Shown in pieces: positions 37,200-45,760 of a DNA stretch of 64,000 bases. A program made the translations under genes and the position numbers. The notes under the pieces are model-generated. The model did not search any database. It was given only the letters and a program-made list of their open reading frames with translations, and had not been told where the DNA came from. The stretch is from NCBI GenBank assembly GCA_947466075.1, contig CANIBP010000001.1, positions 1 through 64,000 of the forward strand, given 5' to 3'. The stretch is from Verrucomicrobiaceae bacterium (GTDB lineage Bacteria > Verrucomicrobiota > Verrucomicrobiia > Verrucomicrobiales > Verrucomicrobiaceae). The stretch's first letter is position 1; every line of letters starts with the position of its first letter.

Positions 37200-38924
37200 T
37201 CAAGGAGAGGTAACAGGTGGAGTAGTATTATTGATAATGGTACCACCAGTTTGACCGCCACCAGCACCGGACTGGCCACCTCCGATATTCATGTCACCGC
37301 CGCTCGTACCGCCGCCGGTGCCGCCGCCGGTGCCGCCGCCGGTGCCGCCGCCGGTACCGCCGCCGCTAGGAGGAGGACTACCGGTGGGGGCGGTATTTGT
37401 AACTGCGGTTTGCACAGCCGCTGTAATCGCTCCGGCATCTGATGAGCCACTGTTGGATGCCACTGTGGTGATAGCGGCAGCCGCTTGATCAGTAGTAACT
37501 CCCAAGACAGCAGCTACAACCGCAGCCGCCGTACCCGAGGTATCAGCGGAAGCGCCCGCTGGAGGGGTTGGTGAGTTAGTCACTGAGCCAGATGACGCAG
37601 CAGGCGCTACATTCAGAAGAAATCCGACCGGAGTCGGGGCTGTCGAAATGGCACCAGTACTTGATACATTGACCGTTGCCACCGTAGGCTGAGTATCTCC
37701 TGCAGGCGCCGTGTTAGGGTTATTACCCGTCAAAATTTGGATGCTGCCTCCTGATATATTTACGCCTGTGACCCCAGCACCACTATACGTGACCGAGCTT
37801 GCTGAGGGGCCCGTTCCAGTCGTGATTGTCACGGTCGCCTGAGCCTCGCTCGTTCCCGCTCCTACAGCTGGACCGGGGTCAACCGTCACTGTTACTGTCT
37901 GCCCGTTAACTGTGGTCGTCGTTGTCGTAGGCCCTTGAACGGAACTGACATTTCCCATCATGCCAGTTCCAGTAATAAGAAAAGCAGGAGGGTTGAAATC
38001 TGGCTCCCAGCGCAGTGCCAAATACCTTGTCTTTACCGGGCTGGCAGGCTTACCTTTGATTTGTCCCGTGCCAATTTTATCTTCAATGGCAACCACGGGT
38101 TGCTTGAGATTGAAATCCGAGGGATCGAAAGCCAAGCGACCTCTCCAGTCTTCTTTCTCCGGCAGTTTTTCAAAGGAGAAGACTTCAAAGCGGACTGGAG
38201 AAGGTGAATGCACGGAGGAAAACTCATTCAAAATACGGACCTGACCAAAGTCATAGATGAGCGTGCGGTACTTCTCGTCTGACTCAGGGAATTCAAACTT
38301 GTTGAAGTTGGCAGCGGTATCCAGGCCGTTGACGGGCTTAGGAGCGGCATAAATCAGACGAGCACCACCCAGACCGCCCACAAAATTCATGGGTTGGCCT
38401 TTTTGACCGGCCGGATCCTGCTTCAGGGCATAACCACGATCCGTGGCCCCCCCCATGACCTGCAATGCACCAATGCTCCCGCCTTTGGAAAGAATAAAAT
38501 CGAACTTTAGAAATTTGGCCTGAATGCCCGCAAACTTGAACTGGATGTCACGATCCGCAGCTGTAACCAATTTTTCCTGCAGTACTGCCCAACCTTGTTT
38601 GTCAGCGCTGGCGGAAAGCGTGATTTTTCCCTCGATGCCATCATTAGCGAAGGAAGAAGTCGATACCATGACCGGCTTGGCAAAGCTCATGACAAAAAAA
38701 CTTTTCCCCGCCCCCAAAGTGGCCGTGGCAGTAACCTCCACACCGAGAAGGTTGTCCACCTGACCGATGCCAGCGGAGCTGTCGATGCTGGTTCCCGTCT
38801 GCGGAGTCTTAACAGCAAGGTTCACCGGCTTTTCCTGCATCACCGGAATGCGTCCCCACTTTGCGTTTAGAGAACCGACGGACATCAGAGTGCCGAAGAT
38901 GACAAGAATGGAAGCGTGCTTCAT
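37200..38924 (-). CDS. Large secreted Gly/Thr/Ala-rich hypothetical protein
   Basis: 574 residues, signal peptide MKHASILVIFGTLMSVGSLN. Residues ~25-330 form a folded beta-rich part (GKSFFVMSFAKPVMVSTSSF, GIQAKFLKFDFILSKGGSIG, RTLIYDFGQVRILNEFSSVH, TRYLALRWEPDFNPPAFLI) reminiscent of a discoidin/galactose-binding fold occurring twice. Residues ~340-520 are Thr/Val/Ala-rich and adhesin-like (TTTTTTVNGQTVTVTVDPG). The C-terminus holds five GGGT repeats encoded by a 12-bp tandem repeat (37314-37366), then NIGGGQSG and IINNTTPPVTSP. No enzyme motif. A surface or matrix protein is a reasonable inference. Confidence 0.75.
   Translation of the reverse strand: MKHASILVIFGTLMSVGSLNAKWGRIPVMQEKPVNLAVKTPQTGTSIDSSAGIGQVDNLLGVEVTATATLGAGKSFFVMSFAKPVMVSTSSFANDGIEGKITLSASADKQGWAVLQEKLVTAADRDIQFKFAGIQAKFLKFDFILSKGGSIGALQVMGGATDRGYALKQDPAGQKGQPMNFVGGLGGARLIYAAPKPVNGLDTAANFNKFEFPESDEKYRTLIYDFGQVRILNEFSSVHSPSPVRFEVFSFEKLPEKEDWRGRLAFDPSDFNLKQPVVAIEDKIGTGQIKGKPASPVKTRYLALRWEPDFNPPAFLITGTGMMGNVSSVQGPTTTTTTVNGQTVTVTVDPGPAVGAGTSEAQATVTITTGTGPSASSVTYSGAGVTGVNISGGSIQILTGNNPNTAPAGDTQPTVATVNVSSTGAISTAPTPVGFLLNVAPAASSGSVTNSPTPPAGASADTSGTAAAVVAAVLGVTTDQAAAAITTVASNSGSSDAGAITAAVQTAVTNTAPTGSPPPSGGGTGGGTGGGTGGGTGGGTSGGDMNIGGGQSGAGGGQTGGTIINNTTPPVTSP
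37314..37366. repeat. 12-bp tandem repeat encoding GGGT units
   Basis: Four to five copies of GCCGCCGGTGCC-type units inside the gene at 37200-38924 encode its Gly-Gly-Gly-Thr run. Arrays like this change copy number easily. Confidence 0.8.
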
Positions 38925-39086
38925 GATCGTTTATTGGAAATAGGGTGCCTTGGATCCAGTGTTAGGAAAGCAAAGGGTAGTCGATGTTCGTTTTTATTTG
39001 TTGAATCAGCATTATTTACACCACAAAGCCCGTGAGATGTAAACATTTTTTCTGTGTCAGGCTCGATGAAATAGAACTTGATTTAT

Positions 39087-39092
39087 TATAAT
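39087..39092 (+). promoter_or_regulatory. Possible -10 box upstream of the zinc-ribbon/TPM gene
   Basis: A perfect TATAAT lies 20 bases before the ATG at 39112, in a strongly AT-rich stretch (39050-39111) that stands out from the GC-rich surroundings. No convincing -35 box is visible at the right spacing. Confidence 0.35.
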
Positions 39093-39111
39093 ATCCATAT
39101 AATTTATATTG

Positions 39112-39753
39112 ATGAATTGTCCCCGCTGCCACGCCACCGCCTCACCGCCGCAGAACACCTGCGCTGCGTGTGGTTTTTCTGCCGCGTTGCTGCATGGCTA
39201 TCTTGGAAATCAATGGGTTAGACTCGAGCGCATCACGGACGCCGCCCACTGTCTGCGGCTGGAGGACATGCGCCGAGATGAGGTCGTTTTGGATGATTTT
39301 GAGCGCATCTTCCCACAAGCGTTTTTCGCCGCTTACTTAGGCGTTTTGCCGAATAGCGTCAACGTCGCGGAATTGGGGTTCTGGCTGCTGAATCAAGGAG
39401 CGTTTAACACCCACTCATTCAGCCGCAGGAATGACTTCGGTATTGTGCTGGTGGTGGATCCCGTTGCCCAGACCGCCAGTTTGACCTTGGGCTATGCGAT
39501 CGAGGGTTATTTCGGCGGTGGCGTGGTGGACCGTATTTTACAAACGACTGGAAGCCATCTAAAACAAGGAGCCTACGGGGCTGCGATCGAAAACGCCTGT
39601 GTCCGCTGCGGAGAGCAACTGCGGAAACATGCGCGCAGCATGGAATGGCAGCCGGATGCCACCACCGCAGCAGACATGGGACTACAACCGCTGCGTGGCG
39701 GCCATCAATCGTCCTCGCGGCCTCTGACAGGCATTTCCAACCCAAGACCGTGA
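39112..39753 (+). CDS. Zinc-ribbon protein with TPM-like domain
   Basis: 213 residues from ATG 39112 (MNCPRCHATASPP); a TTG lies one codon earlier. N-terminal zinc ribbon: C-P-R-C and C-A-A-C (residues 3-6 and 16-19). The middle (RLEDMRRDEVVLDDFERIFP, FGIVLVVDPVAQTASLTLGY, FGGGVVDRILQTTGSHLKQG, YGAAIENACVRCGEQL) follows the TPM/YgcG-Psb32 fold, thought to act in envelope or photosystem quality control. There is no signal peptide, so it is probably cytoplasmic or membrane-associated. The stop overlaps a GTG that starts the next gene (GTGA), so the two are coupled. Confidence 0.72.
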   Translation: MNCPRCHATASPPQNTCAACGFSAALLHGYLGNQWVRLERITDAAHCLRLEDMRRDEVVLDDFERIFPQAFFAAYLGVLPNSVNVAELGFWLLNQGAFNTHSFSRRNDFGIVLVVDPVAQTASLTLGYAIEGYFGGGVVDRILQTTGSHLKQGAYGAAIENACVRCGEQLRKHARSMEWQPDATTAADMGLQPLRGGHQSSSRPLTGISNPRP

Positions 39754-40925
39754 CACCTGCCTCCCACAAACCAACGGCGGGTGCCGAACTGCGCTGCAAA
39801 TCTCTGGGATTTGCCTTGGCGCTTTGGGCCTGCCTGAATGCAACCGCCGAGGTGCCGCAGCCAAGCGCAGAGAAAATGGAGGACCGAGGACTGACACTGC
39901 CACGCTGGAGCGAGCAAGAACTCCGGGCATTCCGCGAAAGCCTGCCTGCTATCAGTGACCCTGGTGTCCTGCTGCCTGACAATGGTGGGACGATCACGGA
40001 CATCAATGAACTGCTCCGCACGCCAGTGCCCAGCGGCCCGCGCCTAGATCATCTATTCAACACCCCTGATAGCGAGATTTCTCCACGGCTGCGATCCGAG
40101 GACATGCGACTCTTTCTGCCCGAGTCCATTCTGGGTCTGCCCACTCAAAGTCAGACAAAGAACGCGCAGATGCCCACCCCGCTGTCGGCACTGCACCCTG
40201 TGACTGCCGAATTTCTAGCGGCCTGCAACCTAGCACTGCCACAGGAATATCTCATTGATCCGGATCTGCTGGTGCCAGAAATGCAGAACCATGACCTGAT
40301 GCGCTTCCTCGAATTCCATGCGCGTGATGCACGCATCAAGTTGCAGGTGTTGATTATAGCGCATGACCGCAAGCTCCCCGAGGATGCCGAACTGGGAAAA
40401 ATCGCCTCTGGAAGCCTGCTGCAAACAGATGCCTGCCTGCTGGTTTACCCGCTGGGTGAGCCTTGGCGGGCACGTTTGTTTGTGAGTAAATCTGTGCACG
40501 ATCAAACCTCCACCCAATTCCTCGCTGAAACGGTTCAAGCCTGCTTGCATGAATCCATGCAGGCCAGCGATGCCCACGATCAGTTGCACCGCTACACCGT
40601 GCAGCTCTCAACCCGTCTGTTTTGGCTGCAACGCGCACTGGGAAAGGAACCCACGACGGCCAACGAGAAAGATCAAGCACTCGCCGAAATCGCGCCCACC
40701 GCAACCGCTGGCAATCTCGGTGGCGTGAGCATTCAATCCACCGTGATGTGGAGTTCTGCGGTGTTGCTGCTGCTCGGCATCATTGGAATCACTGGACGCC
40801 ACATTTACCGCCGCCTGCGGCTGCGGCGGCAAAACCGCGTGTGGATCTTGCCAGAGCCTGAAACCGTGCCTCGACTTGGCGGAGCTTTCACAGGCGGAGG
40901 CGGCGGAATGATCCGATATGCCTGA
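39750..40925 (+). CDS. Membrane-anchored TPM-like protein with Gly-rich C-terminus
   Basis: About 391 residues from the GTG at 39750, chosen because it overlaps the preceding TGA; the open frame extends further upstream without sense. A hydrophobic segment at ~17-33 (LGFALALWACLNATAEVP) could be a signal or anchor. The extracytoplasmic part contains IKLQVLIIAHDRKLPEDAEL and DACLLVYPLGEPWRARLFVS, the alternating strands of a TPM-like fold. A membrane helix (MWSSAVLLLLGIIGITG) and a basic loop lead to the tail AFTGGGGGMIRYA, a Gly-rich end typical of TPM membrane proteins. Confidence 0.65.
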   Translation: MTPASHKPTAGAELRCKSLGFALALWACLNATAEVPQPSAEKMEDRGLTLPRWSEQELRAFRESLPAISDPGVLLPDNGGTITDINELLRTPVPSGPRLDHLFNTPDSEISPRLRSEDMRLFLPESILGLPTQSQTKNAQMPTPLSALHPVTAEFLAACNLALPQEYLIDPDLLVPEMQNHDLMRFLEFHARDARIKLQVLIIAHDRKLPEDAELGKIASGSLLQTDACLLVYPLGEPWRARLFVSKSVHDQTSTQFLAETVQACLHESMQASDAHDQLHRYTVQLSTRLFWLQRALGKEPTTANEKDQALAEIAPTATAGNLGGVSIQSTVMWSSAVLLLLGIIGITGRHIYRRLRLRRQNRVWILPEPETVPRLGGAFTGGGGGMIRYA

Positions 40926-41020
40926 TGGCCAACCTTAAAACGGCGACTTTTAGAACTTCGATTTGTCAAAACCAATCCTTGAATGATAATTGTTGAAAAT
41001 GACCATAATGATTTGATGGG

Positions 41021-41494
41021 ATGAATCCGGACATGCTCCAGTTCCAATGCGGTTTCTGCCGCACGACTCTGACAGTGCCTGCTGAAATGGCAGGTGTTTC
41101 AGGTCCATGCCCTAGCTGTGGGCAAACCATCACCTCACCCATGCCTGCGCCTGTGGTCTCACAGGCACCCCAGTGGTCTCAAGCACCTGCGGCCGCGCAA
41201 GCACCTGCACCAGCTTGGTCGCAGGCACCACAGCAGTCACCGTTGATGGGTGGAATGGCGGGGGCGGCAAACATGCCCTCAGCGCCAAGCACCGGATTGC
41301 CGCCAAAACGTGTGCAAGGACAGCCGCCACTCACCACGACACTCGCTGGAGCAGCAGGCCAGATGCCTTGGTCCTCCACGCCAATGTCCCCTGCAGGAAT
41401 GCCAGTTTCAGGTGCTCTTAATATCATGGGAGGAAATTCGGGGGCCAATCCGCCCAATCAATCGCGGCTGATTCCCGGCGCCCACATTGCCTAA
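41021..41494 (+). CDS. Zinc-ribbon/TM protein, fragment 1 of 3 (split by frameshift)
   Basis: Residues 1-157 of what looks like a single gene spanning 41021-43111. It starts MNPDMLQFQCGFCRTTLTVP; the zinc ribbon is C-G-F-C ... C-P-S-C (residues 10-13, 30-33), followed by a Pro/Gln/Ala/Met-rich linker. The frame stops at 41494. Dropping one C from the CCC run at 41481-41483 would continue it directly into the second piece (GA-TLPNMMPAG). The pieces share composition and order with zinc-ribbon membrane proteins of this phylum. Either the gene is a recent pseudogene or the run was miscounted in sequencing. Confidence 0.65.
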   Translation: MNPDMLQFQCGFCRTTLTVPAEMAGVSGPCPSCGQTITSPMPAPVVSQAPQWSQAPAAAQAPAPAWSQAPQQSPLMGGMAGAANMPSAPSTGLPPKRVQGQPPLTTTLAGAAGQMPWSSTPMSPAGMPVSGALNIMGGNSGANPPNQSRLIPGAHIA

Positions 41495-42032
41495 CATGAT
41501 GCCGGCAGGCAACGCCTATGGCACGACTGGGATGTCCAACCCCCATGCAGGGCCATCTCTCTTGGGCAGGGAAGTGCCGCCAGCCCCCGTGTCTCCCTCG
41601 ACCACTGCACTTCATCCAGGAGGCCATGCTTCTCTCAGCCTAGGTGGTGCGCTCGGACAAGAGTCCTTTGCCGCTTCACCCGTCGTACAAATTCCCGCAG
41701 GCCGCAACATCGCCAGTCTGCGGGCCCCACGTGGAACCAACTTCATCCGGCTGGCCTTCGCCGCCATGTTCCTGCTGGGTTTCCTCGGACTCGTTGGATT
41801 CATGGTGAAGGATTATCTCCCAGACTTCTTCCCAACCCTCTTTCATCACGGTGAAATAGCGGAAGTCACCAAACAGGACGCCGGTATTCCGAAGACGACC
41901 CCTGCCCCAGTTCTCTCGAACCCTGCGCCTGAAAGATTTCTGCCATTATCCAACAACGAGAACGCGAAAAGTACTACCACGCCTCCTTCGCAGCCATCGT
42001 TTGCTGAAGCTCCCACCAAAACGGCCCTTTAA
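41487..42032 (+). CDS. Zinc-ribbon/TM protein, fragment 2 of 3 (split by frameshift)
   Basis: Middle piece, +1 frame relative to fragment 1, first codons TTG-CCT-AAC-ATG. It continues the Pro/Ser/Ala linker (HAGPSLLGREVPPAPVSPS), has one clear membrane helix (FIRLAFAAMFLLGFLGLVGF), and then an extracytoplasmic Pro/Thr/Ser stretch. It ends at TAA 42030-42032. One extra base in the CCC run just before the stop (around 42026) would join it to fragment 3. There is no plausible start or ribosome site of its own. Confidence 0.55.
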   Translation: MPNMMPAGNAYGTTGMSNPHAGPSLLGREVPPAPVSPSTTALHPGGHASLSLGGALGQESFAASPVVQIPAGRNIASLRAPRGTNFIRLAFAAMFLLGFLGLVGFMVKDYLPDFFPTLFHHGEIAEVTKQDAGIPKTTPAPVLSNPAPERFLPLSNNENAKSTTTPPSQPSFAEAPTKTAL

Positions 42033-42064
42033 CCGCAGGGTTTGATCCCACCGAGCCTGCTCCA

Positions 42065-43111
42065 GTGAAAATGGTGGAAGAAAGCGCCTCCGCAGCCTCA
42101 TCCGCAAAGCCTGTCTCCCAAGGTGTCGCCGTCGATTCGGCCCCCAAGATGCCCGCAAATTCTGGCACACTCCTCGAAGTGCCCGCCACACCTGCCAACA
42201 ATGCGGCATCACCTGCACCCGTAACGTCCACGCCTACCAGCCTCGCGCAGACGCAGGCCATGGAAGAAGACGACGCTCCGCCTGAAGCCAAACCCGCCGT
42301 AGCGGCGCTCAAACAATTCCTCGCCGCAACCTCTCTGCCAGAACGCCTGCAACACACCCTCGGCGCCGATCTTATGAAGCCGCTGATGGAGCGTTACTAC
42401 ACGCGTTCGGCCGATGGTCCCGTCGTCGTGGACCACATTCAGTTTGTGCGCATGGATCCCAATCCTGAACTCGGTTCCGGCAGACACTGCATCTTCAACC
42501 TTGAAAACAAAACCTGGGAGTTCCCTGTGCCGGTCATGCTGGAGGAGCAAGCCGACGGCTTCAAAGTGGACTGGCTCGCGTTTGTCGAATTCAAAGACCG
42601 TTTGCTGGAAAAGTTTTTCAAAACGTATCAGGATGGACCAGCGCGGTTTCATGTCGGCATCATTCGCCATCACTTCTTTGAAGATGGTGTGCCGAACTTG
42701 GACCGCAAAGACGCCTTTCGCGTCATGCCGGCTCCGCCCAATTCCTTCCAAGCTTCGGTCTTCCTCGACAAAGATGCTGCGCTAGCCCAAGAACTGCGGA
42801 GCCGCCTGCCGTGGGAAACGCACGTCTGGGCCGTCGTCGAACTCGAATGGAAAAAACTCGGCTCTCAGCAATGGGTCGAACTCAGCGCCGTTCCGCAGAT
42901 GCACTGGTATTCTCTGCCGATGGCACCCAGACCCATCTCCACGTCGCAGAAAGCCCCCGAAGGTGAAGAACTGCCCCCGGGCATCTCTAAAAACGGTGTC
43001 AGTGGCAAATCTGGCTCTGCATCGAACGGAAACACGCCTCCTCCGGGCATCAGAAAATCCAGCCCAGACCTGCCTTCCACCATCAAGCGCCCTCTTCCAG
43101 TAGGACGTTAA
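42065..43111 (+). CDS. Zinc-ribbon/TM protein, fragment 3 of 3 (C-terminal domain)
   Basis: 348 residues from ATG 42065, in the same frame as fragment 1; the frame is open back to 42008, where it joins fragment 2. A low-complexity stretch (~1-75) is followed by a folded domain of about 220 residues (FLAATSLPERLQHTLGADLM, VVVDHIQFVRMDPNPELGSG, FKVDWLAFVEFKDRLLEKFF, FHVGIIRHHFFEDGVPNLDR, WAVVELEWKKLGSQQWVELS) and a Pro/Gly-rich tail. I do not recognise the domain; the strand/helix order could fit an NTF2-like or SH3-type fold. It may be expressed on its own. Confidence 0.65.
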   Translation: MKMVEESASAASSAKPVSQGVAVDSAPKMPANSGTLLEVPATPANNAASPAPVTSTPTSLAQTQAMEEDDAPPEAKPAVAALKQFLAATSLPERLQHTLGADLMKPLMERYYTRSADGPVVVDHIQFVRMDPNPELGSGRHCIFNLENKTWEFPVPVMLEEQADGFKVDWLAFVEFKDRLLEKFFKTYQDGPARFHVGIIRHHFFEDGVPNLDRKDAFRVMPAPPNSFQASVFLDKDAALAQELRSRLPWETHVWAVVELEWKKLGSQQWVELSAVPQMHWYSLPMAPRPISTSQKAPEGEELPPGISKNGVSGKSGSASNGNTPPPGIRKSSPDLPSTIKRPLPVGR

Positions 43112-43143
43112 GGCGAAAACGCTGACGTGGAGCAGCGTGAGCC

Positions 43144-44502
43144 TCAGCTCACTTCCAGTTTGCCGGTGCTGTCTCCCACCTTCTCGGCTGGCACGCCCAG
43201 GCGATCCAGCATCGAGAGATACAGATTCGTCATCGGTGTTTCGCCCGGCAGCACCACGCGTTTGCCCGGTGTGAAGGTGCCCCCGGCACGTCCAGCCAAC
43301 AGGATCGGCAGATTGTCGTGATTGTGACGATTGCCATCACCGATACCGCCACCAAACACGATCATTGAATTGTCCAGCAGCGTCGTGTCGCCTTCTTTGA
43401 CCGCTTTCATCTTGTCGAGGAAGTAACCGAACTGGCGCAGATAAAACTGATCGATCTTCGCGATCTTCTCCAGCTTCTGCGGATCGCTTTGGTGATGGGA
43501 AAGATAATGATGCGCGTCCGGCACACCCAGTTCGGGGAAGCTGCGGTTGCTGCCATCATGCGCGAGCATGAAGGTCGAAAGACGCGTCGTGTCCGTTTGA
43601 AACGCCAGCACCATGAGGTCAAACATCGTGCGGATGTGCTCCTCGTACGAATCAGGAATGCCTTCGGGGATTTTCACGTCCGGCATCTGTGCTGTAAACT
43701 TCTCCGCACGTTCGATGCGCAGCTCGATGTCCCGCACGGAGGAGAAGTATTCGTCCAGTTTGCGGCGGTCGCTCGGGTTCACTTTGCCTTGCAGGCTTTT
43801 CGCTTCATCCAGCACGGTGTCCAGAATGCTTTTCTGCATGCGCTTGGCACGTGCGGCCTCCTCACCTTTTCCCGCCGTCGCTCCGAGGCCAAACATGCGC
43901 TCAAACACCAGCCGTGGATCCATTTCCGGTGCCATCGGCATCGTTTCGTTTTTCCAAGCCAGATTGAATTGATAGGCACAGGAGTAACCCGAATCACACT
44001 TGCCCGAACTACGCTGCCCGTCCGTGCTCAGTTCCAGCGACGGTAAACGTGTCAGATGACCAATTTTCTGCGCTGCGATCTGATCCACCGAGATGCCGAG
44101 ATGAATGTCTGCCCCCGCTGTTTTCTTTGGCATGCAACCGGTGAGGAAAGTCGCCGTGGCACGCGCATGATCGCCGCCACCATTGCCATGACTGCGCGCA
44201 AAATCCTGCATCAGGCCGGAGACCACCATGAAATCATCGCGGTGCTTCTCGATCTGCTTCAACGAAGGCGACATTTCATAACTGGTCCCCTCCCCTGTGG
44301 ACATCCACTGCTCGACGTTCACCCCATTCGGAATGTACAGCCATGCAGCGCGTATCGGCTTCGCGGCAGGTTTGGCCGCAGCCAAGGCACGCGGACCGAA
44401 GGATTCCAGAAACGGCAGTGAAATAAGCGAACCGAGCCCCCGCAAAACGTGGCGGCGGCTAAGCGAATGGGCGGCGAGGGAGGTTTCGCGAAACTCGTTC
44501 AT
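43144..44502 (-). CDS. DUF1552 protein, Tat-exported
   Basis: 452 residues. The N-terminus SLSRRHVLRGLGSLISLPFL carries a twin-arginine motif followed by a hydrophobic run, so export through Tat is expected (tatC lies at 61571). Family markers: IRAAWLYIPNGVNVEQWMST, FMVVSGLMQDFARSHGNGGG, TFLTGCMPKKTAGADIHLGI, DPRLVFERMFG, RRKLDEYFSSVRDIELRIER and NSMIVFGGGIGDGNRHNHDN. DUF1552 proteins are PVC-typical and resemble DUF1501/sulfatase-like folds. They normally sit beside a cytochrome protein with DUF1587/1592/1588/1585 domains; no such gene is adjacent. Confidence 0.92.
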   Translation of the reverse strand: MNEFRETSLAAHSLSRRHVLRGLGSLISLPFLESFGPRALAAAKPAAKPIRAAWLYIPNGVNVEQWMSTGEGTSYEMSPSLKQIEKHRDDFMVVSGLMQDFARSHGNGGGDHARATATFLTGCMPKKTAGADIHLGISVDQIAAQKIGHLTRLPSLELSTDGQRSSGKCDSGYSCAYQFNLAWKNETMPMAPEMDPRLVFERMFGLGATAGKGEEAARAKRMQKSILDTVLDEAKSLQGKVNPSDRRKLDEYFSSVRDIELRIERAEKFTAQMPDVKIPEGIPDSYEEHIRTMFDLMVLAFQTDTTRLSTFMLAHDGSNRSFPELGVPDAHHYLSHHQSDPQKLEKIAKIDQFYLRQFGYFLDKMKAVKEGDTTLLDNSMIVFGGGIGDGNRHNHDNLPILLAGRAGGTFTPGKRVVLPGETPMTNLYLSMLDRLGVPAEKVGDSTGKLEVS

Positions 44503-44641
44503 ACAATAAACTACGATGAGGCTGGGAAGAAACTTTCGTGCCAGACGGCGTGCTCCATTACGTCACAACGGCGAAAGTAGTTGAAATTACGGGGCGACAC
44601 GGCCCGATTAGTGCCTCCCCGTCAAATCCACCCATAAAAAC

Positions 44642-45115
44642 ATGAAGCACACCTGCCTCCTCCTTGCCTCCATCGCCGCACTCTCCCTTCCCGCCGTCGC
44701 GCAGGATGCAAGCGTCGCCATCATCGAACTCAAGCCCAGCGCGAATCCCGCCGCCCCCCTGAGCTACGAAAAGACCGAACTCAGCGTCAAGGCTGGCCAG
44801 AAAGTGAAGCTCACGCTCAACAACTCCGGTGGCGTGCTGCCACAGCCGCACAATTTCCTGCTCCTCAAGCCGGGTAAACTCGATGCCGTCGGCGCACTCG
44901 CCAACGCCATGCTGGCCGATCCTCAGGGCATGGCCAAGAGCTACATTCCTGAAGCCGCCAAGCCCGACATCATCGTCAACACCAAGCTCGTGCAGCCGAA
45001 TGGCACCGAAACCATCGAGTTCACCGCCCCTGCCGACGCCGGCGACTATCCCTACATCTGCACCTTCCCCGGTCACTGGATGCTCATGCGTGGTGTCATG
45101 CACGTCACCAAGTAA
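44642..45115 (+). CDS. Azurin/plastocyanin-like cupredoxin
   Basis: 157 residues; signal peptide MKHTCLLLASIAALSLPAVA. Type 1 copper ligands are visible: the first His in QPHNFLLL, then the C-terminal Cys-His-Met set in YICTFPGHWMLMRG. The strand KVKLTLNNSG and the long loop before IVNTKLVQPNGTETIEF fit azurin rather than plastocyanin. It would shuttle single electrons in the periplasm, a possible acceptor for the cytochrome-domain sugar oxidases of this genome (inference). It is 24 bases upstream of a second secreted gene. Confidence 0.92.
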   Translation: MKHTCLLLASIAALSLPAVAQDASVAIIELKPSANPAAPLSYEKTELSVKAGQKVKLTLNNSGGVLPQPHNFLLLKPGKLDAVGALANAMLADPQGMAKSYIPEAAKPDIIVNTKLVQPNGTETIEFTAPADAGDYPYICTFPGHWMLMRGVMHVTK

Positions 45116-45139
45116 TCCCACCCACTAAACGCGCCCATC

Positions 45140-45667
45140 ATGAAACACTTCTTCTCCGCCTCCCTCCTTGCCTTGATCACGCTCACCTCCGCCGTTCGTG
45201 CCGAGGATGAGAAGCTCGAAGTCGCCGGTCTTACCTTCAAATTCGCCGCGCCTTGGGCCTCGGTGCAAAGCACCGGCATGTTCCGTGCTGGCACACTTGC
45301 CGCCACCGTGGAAGGTGTGGAGAAGCCGATCGAGGCCGTCTTTTACAGCTTCCCCGGTCCTGGTGGTGGTGGTGACGTGGAAGCCAACGTGAAGCGCTGG
45401 CTCGGCCAGTTTCAAGGCACGCCAGAATCCAAGCGCGAGGAACTCGACGCCGGTGGCAAAAAAATCACGCTCGTGACCGCCACCGGCACCTACAACGACG
45501 GCCCGCCCATGGGAGCCAAGACGCCAAAGGAAAACTACACCCTCATCGCCGCCATCGTTCCCACCGAAGAATCCAACATCTTCGTCAAGCTCACCGGCCC
45601 CAAAGATGCCATCGCTAAACTGGCTGAGAACTTCAAAAAGATCGTCACCAGCCCGTTCACGAAATAA
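45140..45667 (+). CDS. Secreted hypothetical protein
   Basis: 175 residues, signal peptide MKHFFSASLLALITLTSAVR-AED. The mature part starts with LEVAGLTFKFAAPWASVQST, then AVFYSFPGPGGGGDVEANVK, ITLVTATGTYNDGPPMGAKT, and ends NIFVKLTGPKDAIAKLAENF. The pattern (one short helix between antiparallel strands, ending in a KLAENFKKIV helix) resembles small periplasmic proteins of the PsbP/Mog1 fold, but I cannot assign a family. Probably co-transcribed with the cupredoxin. Confidence 0.75.
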   Translation: MKHFFSASLLALITLTSAVRAEDEKLEVAGLTFKFAAPWASVQSTGMFRAGTLAATVEGVEKPIEAVFYSFPGPGGGGDVEANVKRWLGQFQGTPESKREELDAGGKKITLVTATGTYNDGPPMGAKTPKENYTLIAAIVPTEESNIFVKLTGPKDAIAKLAENFKKIVTSPFTK

Positions 45668-45675
45668 ATCACCCA

Positions 45676-45716
45676 CGCTAGAGCGGGAAGCCTCTCTGAG
45701 GTGACCCGCTTTAGCG
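45676..45716. terminator. Bidirectional hairpin between convergent genes
   Basis: A 12-bp stem (CGCTAGAGCGGG / CCCGCTTTAGCG, one G-T wobble) with a 17-base loop begins 9 bases after the stop at 45667. It lies between that gene and the convergent yaeQ-like gene. No T-run is present. Confidence 0.55.
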
Positions 45717-45760
45717 AATGATGGGGTGCTGGGCGCGGTGCGATGCGGGCAGTTGAGCCC

